Shown in pieces: positions 56,205 through 64,000 of a stretch of DNA of 64,000 nt. The DNA is taken from NCBI RefSeq assembly GCF_014489415.1, contig NZ_CP060822.1:3846737-3910736 (forward strand), written 5' to 3'. Made by a program: the position numbers and the translations under genes. The DNA is from Cylindrospermopsis curvispora GIHE-G1 (lineage in GTDB: Bacteria; Cyanobacteriota; Cyanobacteriia; Cyanobacteriales; Nostocaceae). The stretch's first letter is position 1; each line of letters starts with the position of its first letter. Below the pieces are notes generated by a model. The model had not been told where the DNA came from. It saw nothing but the letters and a program-made list of their open reading frames with translations, and ran no database searches.

Positions 56205-57185
56205 TTACAAAGATTTTTGACAAAGAATTAATCCAAACCACCCATTGTCATCCTTCCAAGTTCTCACTGTTTTTAATCCTTTGCTTTCCAGTTGCTGGGA
56301 CATTTGGAGTAAATCAAATTTGCGGGAAATTTCTGTTAGTATAGACTCACCTGCTTCAAAGAAAACCTGTAAATCCAAAGATGCTAAATTCACCCAATGA
56401 CTTTCTTGACAATGGAGTCGCATTTCAATTTGCCTTTCTTTCAAATTATATGTTGCTTGGTGCTTAAACAAGTTTGTGTCAAAATTTCCATTAAATCGCC
56501 AATTTAAATGGGTAAGCATGTTCAAGTTAAACGCAGCAGTTACACCTTGAGCATCATTATAAGCTGGTTCTAAAATCCCTTTGTCTTTGTGTAAATCAAC
56601 CCCCAGCAAAAGGAAATCACCGGTTTTTAAAGTTGTGGAAACTTGGGTGAGGAATCTATCACATTCCTGTTGACTAAAATTGCCTAGGGAACTACCCAGG
56701 AAAAACAACAAACGAGATTGTAAATAATTGGACTCTAAATGAAATAATGCCTGTTCATAGGTTCCCAGCAACCCATGAATATCAATTTGAGGATATTTAT
56801 CCTTCAATTGCAGAACGCTAGTTTTGAGAATACCTCCACTCACATCAACTGGTAGGTATCTACAAGTATGGGATATTTTCTGATAAGCATCCAGTAAAAG
56901 TTGAGTTTTAGTAGAACTACCACTACCCAATTCTATCAACTCACAACAATTAGTTAGTTCGGCAATTTCCCCAGCATATTGTTGCAAAATTGAAGCTTCT
57001 GTACGAGTAGGATAATATTCTGGCAAATCACAAATTTCCTCAAATAATAGGGAACCCCGATCATCATAAAAATACTTAGGGGACAAGGTTTTGGGATTTC
57101 CAAGTAATCCCTGAATTACATCCTGACCATCATCATGCAAGTGTTGATATTGTTGTTCTAAAACTGTTACGGGTGCTAAAAGCAT
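56205..57185 (-). CDS. egtD: L-histidine Nalpha-methyltransferase
   Basis: 326 residues. LSPKYFYDDRGSLLFEEICDLPEYYPTRTE is the characteristic EgtD opening; LIELGSGSSTKTQLLL is motif I; and FLGSSLGNFS plus LLGVDLHKD follow. It trimethylates histidine to hercynine using three SAM. It lies directly downstream (80 bp) of an OvoA/EgtB-like sulfoxide synthase on the same strand, making an ergothioneine-type unit. Confidence 0.94.
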   Translation of the reverse strand: MLLAPVTVLEQQYQHLHDDGQDVIQGLLGNPKTLSPKYFYDDRGSLLFEEICDLPEYYPTRTEASILQQYAGEIAELTNCCELIELGSGSSTKTQLLLDAYQKISHTCRYLPVDVSGGILKTSVLQLKDKYPQIDIHGLLGTYEQALFHLESNYLQSRLLFFLGSSLGNFSQQECDRFLTQVSTTLKTGDFLLLGVDLHKDKGILEPAYNDAQGVTAAFNLNMLTHLNWRFNGNFDTNLFKHQATYNLKERQIEMRLHCQESHWVNLASLDLQVFFEAGESILTEISRKFDLLQMSQQLESKGLKTVRTWKDDNGWFGLILCQKSL

Positions 57186-57265
57186 TTGTTTTATCCTCTT
57201 ATTTTTATTTCTCTGATTTTATCAAAATCTCAGGATTTTGAGTCATTAGTAACTGGAAATTTCCC

Positions 57266-58615
57266 TTACAAACTCATGGCAGTTCTAAAACCCACATGCT
57301 GATAGAAATAGGGGCGAAACCAGTTGCGATAACAGGGTAGGGCCATAGTGCCATTTGTAGCCCAAGAACCACCAACCATCATTTGATGCTTACCATCAAA
57401 AAATGGTGCTGACTGGTCTTCATATAGATAATGGGTGGTAAATCCAGGTAGGGGAGAAAATGTACTAGATAACCACTCCCACACGTTTCCTCGTAGGTCA
57501 GCTAACCCGGATCTTTTTGAAAACATGCCCACGGGACTGGGAGAAATATATTTCAGTTTGAGATTATAATTATTTTCCTCAGTCCTATCTCCCTGGTTAT
57601 TGGTGGAAAATTCCCAAGCCCGATTCCATTCTGGTTCTGTCATTAAACGAGTACCTTGCCATTGACAGTAAGCCATTGCTTCATAATAATTGACTTCCAC
57701 TGGCCAATCTACAGGCAATTCTAAAATATCAAAAGTTGCCCGATACTTGTAATTGTGGGAATTTTCCAATAGCCAAAATTTAGGATGTTGCACATTATTT
57801 TGTTGTTTCCATTGCCAGGATTCACCATGCCAATATTCTGAATTTTCATAGCCACCAGCTTGTATAAATTGTAAAAATTCTCCATTGGTAATCAGATTAC
57901 TACTGGCTAAAAACGGTCGAACTACAATTTCTAAACTGCCATATTCGCTATCCCAACCAAAAGTTAAATCATCTTCTTTCTTACCTAATTTAACTAAAGC
58001 ACCAGGAATTTCCTGCATTTGATTAGGGGGTATTTTACCATGACTGGGTGCATAATTCCATCCTGATGGCAACCTTAAATACTCAACTGGTAACTGACGT
58101 AGCAGCATAGAAGAGGTCTCAAAATGTATGCGACTGTGTTCAATTCCCATTAATAATGCCCATAGGGGATGTTGGGCGTGAATAGGCAAATTTAAAGGTG
58201 TATTTTCAATTATCTCAGTAATTGCTTGTCTGGCATTTTCTCTATATTCCCAAACCTGGTCTACATCCGGCCAGATAATATGTTGGGTTGCCAATTCTAG
58301 TTCATCAGGTGTTTCTGGGTCAACACCAACCTCGAACAAAATCTCAAATTGGGGATTGATGGGATTTGGCAATAATCCAACTCGAACTAACTTGTTAATG
58401 TAAAAAACTGCTGAGTGTCCCAAATAAAAAATTAATCGGTTTCTCAAAGGATCCGGATTCAGGTAAAAAGCATCCGGGTGAGTGATGCTTCTTAATAGGG
58501 TTGTTTCTAACTCCCAAGAGTTGTTAAAGTAATCAAGCAGGTTTTTCCTACTACAACAATCTAGGTTGATGATTTGGGTAGATGCTAGATGAGGAAGTCG
58601 GGATAGGGTTGGCAT
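57266..58615 (-). CDS. egtB: OvoA/EgtB-like non-heme iron sulfoxide synthase
   Basis: 449 residues. The N-terminal DinB-type half carries NNSWELETTLLRSI, PLRNRLIFYLGHSAVFYINKL and the iron ligand His pair in LMGIEHSRIHFETS. The C-terminal FGE-sulfatase-like half has YEAMAYCQWQGTRLMTEPEWNRA and LRGNVWEWL with VGGSW. The N-terminal sequence is closer to the 5-histidylcysteine sulfoxide synthase (OvoA) type than to mycobacterial EgtB, but the methyltransferase domain of OvoA is missing. With EgtD next to it, ergothioneine synthesis using cysteine is the likely pathway. No EgtC/EgtE is adjacent. Confidence 0.87.
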   Translation of the reverse strand: MPTLSRLPHLASTQIINLDCCSRKNLLDYFNNSWELETTLLRSITHPDAFYLNPDPLRNRLIFYLGHSAVFYINKLVRVGLLPNPINPQFEILFEVGVDPETPDELELATQHIIWPDVDQVWEYRENARQAITEIIENTPLNLPIHAQHPLWALLMGIEHSRIHFETSSMLLRQLPVEYLRLPSGWNYAPSHGKIPPNQMQEIPGALVKLGKKEDDLTFGWDSEYGSLEIVVRPFLASSNLITNGEFLQFIQAGGYENSEYWHGESWQWKQQNNVQHPKFWLLENSHNYKYRATFDILELPVDWPVEVNYYEAMAYCQWQGTRLMTEPEWNRAWEFSTNNQGDRTEENNYNLKLKYISPSPVGMFSKRSGLADLRGNVWEWLSSTFSPLPGFTTHYLYEDQSAPFFDGKHQMMVGGSWATNGTMALPCYRNWFRPYFYQHVGFRTAMSL

Positions 58616-58768
58616 TTTTTGGGGTTAAATTTTATCCGGGTTATTAGCACACTATTTATGTACGTGCTGTTATATAGATACTACACCCGGTGGCGTTTTT
58701 TTTCATTATTAACCAAAATTTAACCATTATGGTTTACCTCCCCAGCAATGGTTATTTCGCTGATTGAG

Positions 58769-59926
58769 TTAGTCTGATTTTTTCAACGACAAAATCTCAG
58801 CTTCACTACTTTCTCTAGCAACGCGAATTAATAAAGAGCAAGCCATTAAACTGGCAACCATGGAATTACCCCCATAACTAAACATGGGTAAAGGTAAACC
58901 CGTGGTTGGTATGGCACCTGTTGTAACAGCAATATGTAATAGTGATTGTCCAATTATAAGTACAGTCACACCTGTTGCTACTAATTTGTGAATGGGATTT
59001 TTAGCCTTGAAAGCAATTATTAATCCCAGGGTTGCAAACATACCCAACACTAATAAAAGCACTATACCACCCACAAAACCAAACTCTTCAGCGAAAACTG
59101 CAAAAATAAAATCCGTATCTTGAATGGGTAAATAAAACAATTTCTGCTGGGACATACCAAATCCCACTCCCCAGGTTTGACCTGTACCCACTGCTAGTAA
59201 ACTTTGTACCAACTGATATCCATCCCCTGTAGGATCAGCCCAAGGATTTAGAAAAGACATGACTCGACGCCGTTGGTACTCCTTAATACTCATACTTAAC
59301 AATGCCAGGGAAAACCCTCCTAATGCTGTTCCTACCAAGTATCTGTAGGGTATGCCACTGGCTAGAGCAATAAACCAAATTGTCATGCCACAAAGCGCAG
59401 TGGTACTAAGATTAGGTTGGGCAAGAATCCCTAACAGGACTAAACAAAACACACCTAACCAAAACAGACGAACTTGTGGGGAGAGTTTTTCCCACTGGGC
59501 AAAAATTCTAGCACTTTGTAGGACTAAAAATGGCTTGATTAATTCTGATGGTTGAATGGGAATAGGACCAATGGCTATCCACCGCGCTGCATCAAAAGCC
59601 TTTTTTCCTACCCCGGGAACAAGGATGAGGAAAATTAGTAATAAAAATAGGAATAAAAACCAATGGGATGCTGCTAAAATTTTAGATAAGGGGGTATTTA
59701 CAATCCAGTTAAATAAAATGAGACCAACAAAGACCCAAATAATTTGACGTTTAAAGTAATACAACCCATCATCCTGGCGTTCAGCAGCTACGGGATAAGA
59801 TGCAGAAAAAAGCATAATTAACCCCAGGATTAACCATAGCAATGTCAACCAGCGCAACAAACGTGCTTCCGGGGCCCAATTACCAGCAGAATGATCAAAA
59901 AATGGAATGAGTTGACGTAGGTTCAC
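58769..59926 (-). CDS. ftsW: FtsW/RodA-family peptidoglycan polymerase, FtsW type
   Basis: 385 residues, about ten membrane helices. The SEDS signatures are ARWIAIGPIPIQPSELIKPFLVL, PNLSTTALCGM, GYQLVQSLLAVGTGQTWGVGFG, FAEEFGFVGG and GLPLPMFSYGGNSM. It polymerises glycan strands at the septum with a cognate class B PBP. It is the only division gene here and lies next to the apc operon on the same strand. Confidence 0.92.
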   Translation of the reverse strand: MNLRQLIPFFDHSAGNWAPEARLLRWLTLLWLILGLIMLFSASYPVAAERQDDGLYYFKRQIIWVFVGLILFNWIVNTPLSKILAASHWFLFLFLLLIFLILVPGVGKKAFDAARWIAIGPIPIQPSELIKPFLVLQSARIFAQWEKLSPQVRLFWLGVFCLVLLGILAQPNLSTTALCGMTIWFIALASGIPYRYLVGTALGGFSLALLSMSIKEYQRRRVMSFLNPWADPTGDGYQLVQSLLAVGTGQTWGVGFGMSQQKLFYLPIQDTDFIFAVFAEEFGFVGGIVLLLVLGMFATLGLIIAFKAKNPIHKLVATGVTVLIIGQSLLHIAVTTGAIPTTGLPLPMFSYGGNSMVASLMACSLLIRVARESSEAEILSLKKSD

Positions 59927-59947
59927 GTTGAAACTATATATGTTTAC

Positions 59948-59972
59948 ACCGCCCTACAGCGAGTAAGGCGGT
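59948..59972 (-). terminator. Hairpin downstream of apcC, possible terminator of the apc operon
   Basis: ACCGCC at 59948-59953 and GGCGGT at 59967-59972 pair perfectly around a 13-base loop. It lies 40 bases beyond the apcC stop in the transcription direction. The U-tract is weak. Confidence 0.45.
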
Positions 59973-60011
59973 TGGAGCGGGGGAGACTTGATTAGTTCTG
60001 ACCTATGAGAA

Positions 60012-60218
60012 TCATGCCAAACCAGTATTAGTACCTTGCCTACCAGTTGCTAATTCTACCTTAACAATTTTACCACCCATTTTCTGAATTCGTTGCTGCT
60101 CGCGGAACCAGTTTTCGTAGGGAACCAACTTGGTAAAATAAGTATTCTGTAATTCCCTTTGGGTGCGGGTGCGGGTTAAGCTGGGAACGCAAGCGGTCAC
60201 TTTAAATAAACGAGCCAT
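60012..60218 (-). CDS. apcC: Phycobilisome core linker LC (allophycocyanin small linker)
   Basis: 68 residues, the exact family size. MARLFKVTACVPSLTRTRTQRELQNTYFTKLVPYENWFREQQRIQKMGGKIVKVEL is CpcD/ApcC-domain sequence with a fold that plugs the allophycocyanin trimer. It tunes the absorption and stability of core cylinders. It comes after apcB across a 471-bp gap, unusually long for this operon. Confidence 0.97.
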   Translation of the reverse strand: MARLFKVTACVPSLTRTRTQRELQNTYFTKLVPYENWFREQQRIQKMGGKIVKVELATGRQGTNTGLA

Positions 60219-60689
60219 TTTTTCTAAACTCCCTGTGTTTTGGAAAACCTTTTTTATCGGAAAAATCTTGAGACTAAATCCTGTCTCAAATCTTTGAATT
60301 TATAGCTCTAGTCAGAACGCTATAGACAGGGTTGATGGGTAGCTATTCTGAAGGCCTTTGCACCTTTGTAGGTGACTACGGCTATATCTATATCTATTCT
60401 ATTCCGCTCTATAGGATCTACCCAAAGCTACTCAGACCTTTACAAATCTGGACTTTAGAACCTACTTGCTGTTTCATCGTAGTCTCAAGATGATTCTTGA
60501 GAGGTTTGTCTACTCCACAAGCTATCTCAGTAGAGCTTACCCTCAAAGTCTGGAAATCTAACATCAATACTAGACCGCTAATACTCACCCGAAGCATATA
60601 GAACGACCTAGAACTCATATTTGATTTCCAGACCTTAATCAAGTAGCACTGCTAACATTCATAGAATGCCAAAAAGTGCTAACTCACTC
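60219..60689. other. Gene-free interval between apcB and apcC
   Basis: About 470 bp without a supported gene. It contains the dispersed hairpin repeat copy at 60507-60546. It may hold an attenuator or processing region that lowers apcC relative to apcA/apcB, but no classical terminator with a U-tract is visible. Confidence 0.45.
60507..60546. repeat. Dispersed hairpin repeat, copy B
   Basis: GGTTTGTCTACTCCACAAG followed by CTATCTCAGTAGAGCTTACC, matching 20447-20489 at most positions. The outer arms can fold onto each other. Confidence 0.55.
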
Positions 60690-61175
60690 TTAGCTCAAAC
60701 CAGAGGAAATATAGTCGAAGTAAACTCCCATTTCCTTACCAGCATCAGCACCAACCAAGCTAGCAGTTACTTCTTTCATGGCTTGGATCGCTTGAACTGT
60801 AGCACCAGCGGGTACACCCAAGGAGTTGTAGGTTTCTTTCAAACCGTTTAATACACGCTCATCTAAGATGGAAGCATCTCCAGCTAACATGGCGTAGGTA
60901 GAATAACGCAAGTAGTAATCCAAATCACGGATACAAGCTGCGTAGCGGCGAGTGGTGTACATGTTACCACCGGGACGGGTAATATCTGAGTACAACAGGG
61001 ACTTAGCTACAGCTTCTTTTACGATTGCAGCAGCATTAGCACTGATGGTGGTAGCTGCACGCACGCGCAGTTCACCAGTCGCAAAGTAGCCTTTCAGCTT
61101 TTCTAGAGCAGCGGTGTCCAAGTATTTACCTTGAACGTCAGAAGAATTAATTACAGAGGTAATAGCGTCTTGCAT
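60690..61175 (-). CDS. apcB: Allophycocyanin beta subunit
   Basis: 161 residues. The phycocyanobilin-binding Cys lies in [22 protein letters not shown], near residue 81. [34 protein letters not shown] is the typical N-terminal part. It pairs with ApcA in core trimers. It starts 68 bp after the apcA stop. Confidence 0.98.
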   Translation of the reverse strand: MQDAITSVINSSDVQGKYLDTAALEKLKGYFATGELRVRAATTISANAAAIVKEAVAKSLLYSDITRPGGNMYTTRRYAACIRDLDYYLRYSTYAMLAGDASILDERVLNGLKETYNSLGVPAGATVQAIQAMKEVTASLVGADAGKEMGVYFDYISSGLS

Positions 61176-61243
61176 TGTTGTTATTTCCTTATTTCCAACC
61201 TGATTGCAAAAGTTTTCGGTTCTAGCTGTGGAATCGCTCTAAC

Positions 61244-61729
61244 CTATGACATTGCACCAACAACGTAGTCGAAGTAAGCACCTGCTTCAGCTGAGTCTTC
61301 AGCGGATAACAGGGTAGCAGCAACGGATTTCATTGCAGCAACGCCACCAGCTACAGCGTCAATGGGTGTACCTAAAGACTTGTACATTTCACGTACACCA
61401 ACGATACCGATTTCTTCAATGGGGGTCACATCTCCAGAAACGATTCCGTAGGTTACAAGACGTAAGTAGTAGTCTAGGTCACGAAGACAGGTAGCTGTCA
61501 TTTCTTGACCGTAAGCGTTACCACCGGGAGAAACAACATCAGGACGCTTTTGGAACAATTGGTCGCCAGCTTGCTTAACGATGCGCTCGCGGTTGTCAGT
61601 CAATACTTGGGCAATACGAAGACGTGCTGCACCACCAGAAACAAAGCTCTTAATCCGATCTAACTCACCAGGGCTGAGGTAGCGAGCTTCTGCATCAGCA
61701 TTCACGATGGACTTCGTGACGATACTCAT
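61244..61729 (-). CDS. apcA: Allophycocyanin alpha subunit
   Basis: 161 residues. The bilin-binding Cys lies in [55 protein letters not shown] is the standard start. It forms alpha-beta monomers with ApcB that stack into core cylinders and pass energy to the terminal emitters. The gene follows apcE with a 303-bp gap that holds a promoter candidate region. Confidence 0.98.
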   Translation of the reverse strand: MSIVTKSIVNADAEARYLSPGELDRIKSFVSGGAARLRIAQVLTDNRERIVKQAGDQLFQKRPDVVSPGGNAYGQEMTATCLRDLDYYLRLVTYGIVSGDVTPIEEIGIVGVREMYKSLGTPIDAVAGGVAAMKSVAATLLSAEDSAEAGAYFDYVVGAMS

Positions 61730-62032
61730 TAATGGATTCCTCCAAAACTAATGACACCAGGTTTGAAACTGGTAGGATTTTCATTGGTCGATAGCAGTTT
61801 TGTATCTTAATACATTCTGGGTTACATTTGCTCCCCAAATGTGAAGAAGTTACCAAATTTTTCTATCCTTCCGGAAAATATTTTCCAGCATTATGTTGAG
61901 CATTCATTACTGCTCTTAATACTTTGTAATATTTTTTTTCACAATCGCTCATTTTCCGGGTTTTGGGTCTGGGGAATTGTAAAACAGGAGTAACTTTACC
62001 TGTCACTACCTGTCCTATTCCCCACATCTACC
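61730..62032. other. apcE-apcA intergenic region
   Basis: 303 bp without a gene. It carries a perfect inverted repeat, ACATTTG-CTCCC-CAAATGT at 61824-61842, about 100 bp upstream of the apcA ATG. GTTACATT at 61821-61828 resembles one half of an HLR1/RpaB site, but no second half is at the right spacing. Separate transcription of apcABC from here is plausible. Confidence 0.5.
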
Positions 62033-64000
62033 TTATCTGTTGGTACCGCGACCGGTTAAAACGGATGGAGATAGACTAGACCAAGACTGTTTAACTAGGT
62101 CTGCTTCAGCTTTTACACTGCCTAGGTAATTACCAGCAGGTAAGGATGGGAAGCGGTTATAGGGGACAACGTCTTCACCAAAGTAACGACTGTATTCCCC
62201 AGTGTTGACTATGGTTTCTACAGCTGTTCTGAGACCACTATCTGCCAATATTTTGTTATATTGACGGATTTCACCTTGAGTTGCAGGGGCTCTCCCTAAA
62301 ATGTGACGGAACAAGAATTCAATCACTTTGGTGTTGGGATAGGGTGTGTAGAACCGCTTGCGATAAATCTCCGAACTGGCTAGTTCAATCACAAATTCAC
62401 GCACGGTGATTTCCCCATTACGCAGTCTACTGTCTAAATCAGTGCGTCTGATATAGTCGGGAATCTGCCCACTAAATACATCCATTACCTGAACGTAAAT
62501 GGCATTGATTACCTGGTTGATCTCAGTTTTGTTTGTACCTACGGTCATGCGGTAGATACGAGCCGGTTTGCGGCGACTTGTGCCTACACCAACTTCTACT
62601 GATTGACCACGACCATCGTTAAAGGAACGACCCAGTTCAATGAACAATGGTTTAGATTTGTCCATTTGTTTAGCTTTAATGGCTAAATCTGCGATCGCAT
62701 TGCCTAAAAGTGGGGTATTTTCCGACTTAATCCTAGGTTGTAGGGTTTCAAAGCTAGGCACAACCAAATCATCATTTTGTTTAGTGAGCTGGTTGTAGAG
62801 TTTTTCCGTATTGGGGAAGTTAGCAGCAGGTAGGGTGGGGAAGCGACGGTAGGGAACGGTATCTTCACCAAAAGATTCAGCATATTCCGCACTATTTACC
62901 ATGGCATTAATAAAGGCTTTAATGCCTTGAGTAGCCAATATTTGGTTATACTTACGGATTTCTGCCTGATCTAGGGGTGCGCGACCGAGGAAATGCTTAG
63001 TACCCAGCTCAATCACCTTAGTATTGGGATAGGGTGTGTAAAATTCCTTAATATAGAGACCAGAACCACCCAAGGACTGAATAAATTCCCTAACAGTGAT
63101 TTCCCCATTACCCAACTTACTTTCTAAATCGGTAAACTCATTTTGGATAATGTAGGGTGGAATATCCCGCTCAAATACCTGACGGTAAGCAGCTCCAATC
63201 AGGGTTTGAACTGCTACTTTATCCGTAGCAATTAGTTTGAACACTTTAGTTTGTTCACGCTGTTTGCTTACACCTTGGTTAATGCGGAAATCCACACTAG
63301 GTTGGGTCCGTAATTCCTTAACTGCACCCAATTCCACGAAGCGAGGAGTTTCTTCCTTCTCCACCTTGTTGATGTCCTCGCGGATAGTACCAACTCGCAG
63401 TTGACGGAGAGAAACACCAGCGGGGGTCAAATAACGTTCATAGGGAACAGTATCTTCACCAAAGGACTCGCTATACTCTACAGTGTCAAGAATGGCATCT
63501 ACAACAGCATAAAAGCCCTTCTTAGAGGCAATATCAAAATACTTATTGTTTTCTTCACGACCATAAGTAGGACGACCCAGCAAACGTCTATGAATGTACT
63601 CAATTGCCTTACAAACATATAAGGAAGTCCAGTACATCTTGCGGAATAAATCGGACTTGGCTAAGATTCTGACAAACTCTCTAACAGTAATTTCACCGTT
63701 TTCCAGTTTAATTTCTGCTACTTTGAGTCTTTGACCTTCATAAACATCGCGACCAAATACTTGTAAGTAACAGGCTTTAATTACAGCTTGGGTAGAACTT
63801 TCGGAGAATTTAACACTAGCACCCTTAGCAGCTTTTTTACCAATAGTTCCAGGTAACTGATCTAACTTGAACACTTTTGCACCCAAGGAACTGGGAGCCA
63901 GACCCCTAGCTTTAGGATTGCTCAATTGGTTATTAATACCCGGTCCTTGGTGAATGAGGATGCGACGAGTGTCCTTACCAAAAGGTGCAGGACTGCTACT
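62033..64000 (-). CDS. apcE: Phycobilisome core-membrane linker (ApcE/LCM), partial
   Basis: The frame is open without a start to the right edge; the residues encoded beyond 63925 ([18 protein letters not shown]) continue typical ApcE sequence, so the true start lies outside. The visible 655 residues hold three linker REP domains. Each ends with the repeated pattern [20 protein letters not shown] or a close variant ([30 protein letters not shown]). The bilin-binding domain is not in the window. ApcE anchors the core to the membrane and is the terminal energy emitter. Three REPs suggest a three-cylinder core if no further REP lies outside. Confidence 0.96.
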   Translation of the reverse strand, partial: SSSPAPFGKDTRRILIHQGPGINNQLSNPKARGLAPSSLGAKVFKLDQLPGTIGKKAAKGASVKFSESSTQAVIKACYLQVFGRDVYEGQRLKVAEIKLENGEITVREFVRILAKSDLFRKMYWTSLYVCKAIEYIHRRLLGRPTYGREENNKYFDIASKKGFYAVVDAILDTVEYSESFGEDTVPYERYLTPAGVSLRQLRVGTIREDINKVEKEETPRFVELGAVKELRTQPSVDFRINQGVSKQREQTKVFKLIATDKVAVQTLIGAAYRQVFERDIPPYIIQNEFTDLESKLGNGEITVREFIQSLGGSGLYIKEFYTPYPNTKVIELGTKHFLGRAPLDQAEIRKYNQILATQGIKAFINAMVNSAEYAESFGEDTVPYRRFPTLPAANFPNTEKLYNQLTKQNDDLVVPSFETLQPRIKSENTPLLGNAIADLAIKAKQMDKSKPLFIELGRSFNDGRGQSVEVGVGTSRRKPARIYRMTVGTNKTEINQVINAIYVQVMDVFSGQIPDYIRRTDLDSRLRNGEITVREFVIELASSEIYRKRFYTPYPNTKVIEFLFRHILGRAPATQGEIRQYNKILADSGLRTAVETIVNTGEYSRYFGEDVVPYNRFPSLPAGNYLGSVKAEADLVKQSWSSLSPSVLTGRGTNR

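Noticed and set aside
60418..60642. 74-codon minus-strand ORF between apcB and apcC
   Set aside because: Composition is not protein-like and it overlaps the dispersed hairpin repeat.
61801..61842. Full HLR1 (RpaB) site upstream of apcA
   Set aside because: Only one half-site (GTTACATT) is present; the second is not found at the two-base spacing required.

Overview
The window is a cyanobacterial chromosome segment. This rests on the phycobilisome core operon (apcE-apcA-apcB-apcC), a phylloquinone (men) cluster, chlM, ldpA, a cyanobacterial-type ATP synthase operon with duplicated b/b' subunits, and HIP1 palindromes (GCGATCGC, e.g. 1200-1207, 15413-15420, 62691-62698). The moderate A+T content, short tandem repeats between genes and gene content suit a filamentous Nostocales strain (Anabaena or Raphidiopsis/Cylindrospermopsis-like). 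That placement is inference, since no single gene proves the genus. I saw no rRNA, tRNA or CRISPR array.

Layout: 1-2461 is a pair of M16 peptidase-family genes (one with and one without the zinc motif), followed by a TetR regulator, insertion-sequence debris, a DUF29-like gene and sodB. 5180-15195 is an accessory operon on the minus strand: a membrane-anchored coiled-coil McrB-like AAA+ protein, a DUF2357/McrC-like partner, an SF1 (Upf1-like) helicase, a two-HKD PLD-family protein and an 809-residue unknown. It looks like a type IV restriction/defence system related in design to coiled-coil McrBC systems (CoCoNuTs). Copies of a short MITE-like repeat flank and interrupt it. 15282-26184 holds housekeeping genes: TPR protein, GST, YajQ, DprA-like, DRTGG protein, EbsA, dihydroorotase, LepB, LdpA and the ycf45-like R3H ATPase.

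26515-30362 has a cytochrome P450, a decayed IS605-type element with divergent tnpB and tnpA, an FKBP isomerase and a phasin-like protein. 30552-36765 is the ATP synthase operon atpI-B-E-F'-F-H-A-G, read on the minus strand. 36997-43665 is a methyltransferase plus menF, menA, menC, menE and the DHNA-CoA thioesterase, most of the phylloquinone route from chorismate. 43716-46321 is a HopA1-like plus APH-like kinase pair that resembles the split synthetase of class V lanthipeptides.

46642-48955 is a DUF815 ATPase overlapping a membrane coiled-coil gene. chlM and an osmoprotectant-type ABC transporter follow (49005-52092), then DUF427, a small broken gene and two MscS channels. EgtD and an OvoA-like sulfoxide synthase (ergothioneine-type chemistry), FtsW, and the apc operon running off the right edge complete the window.
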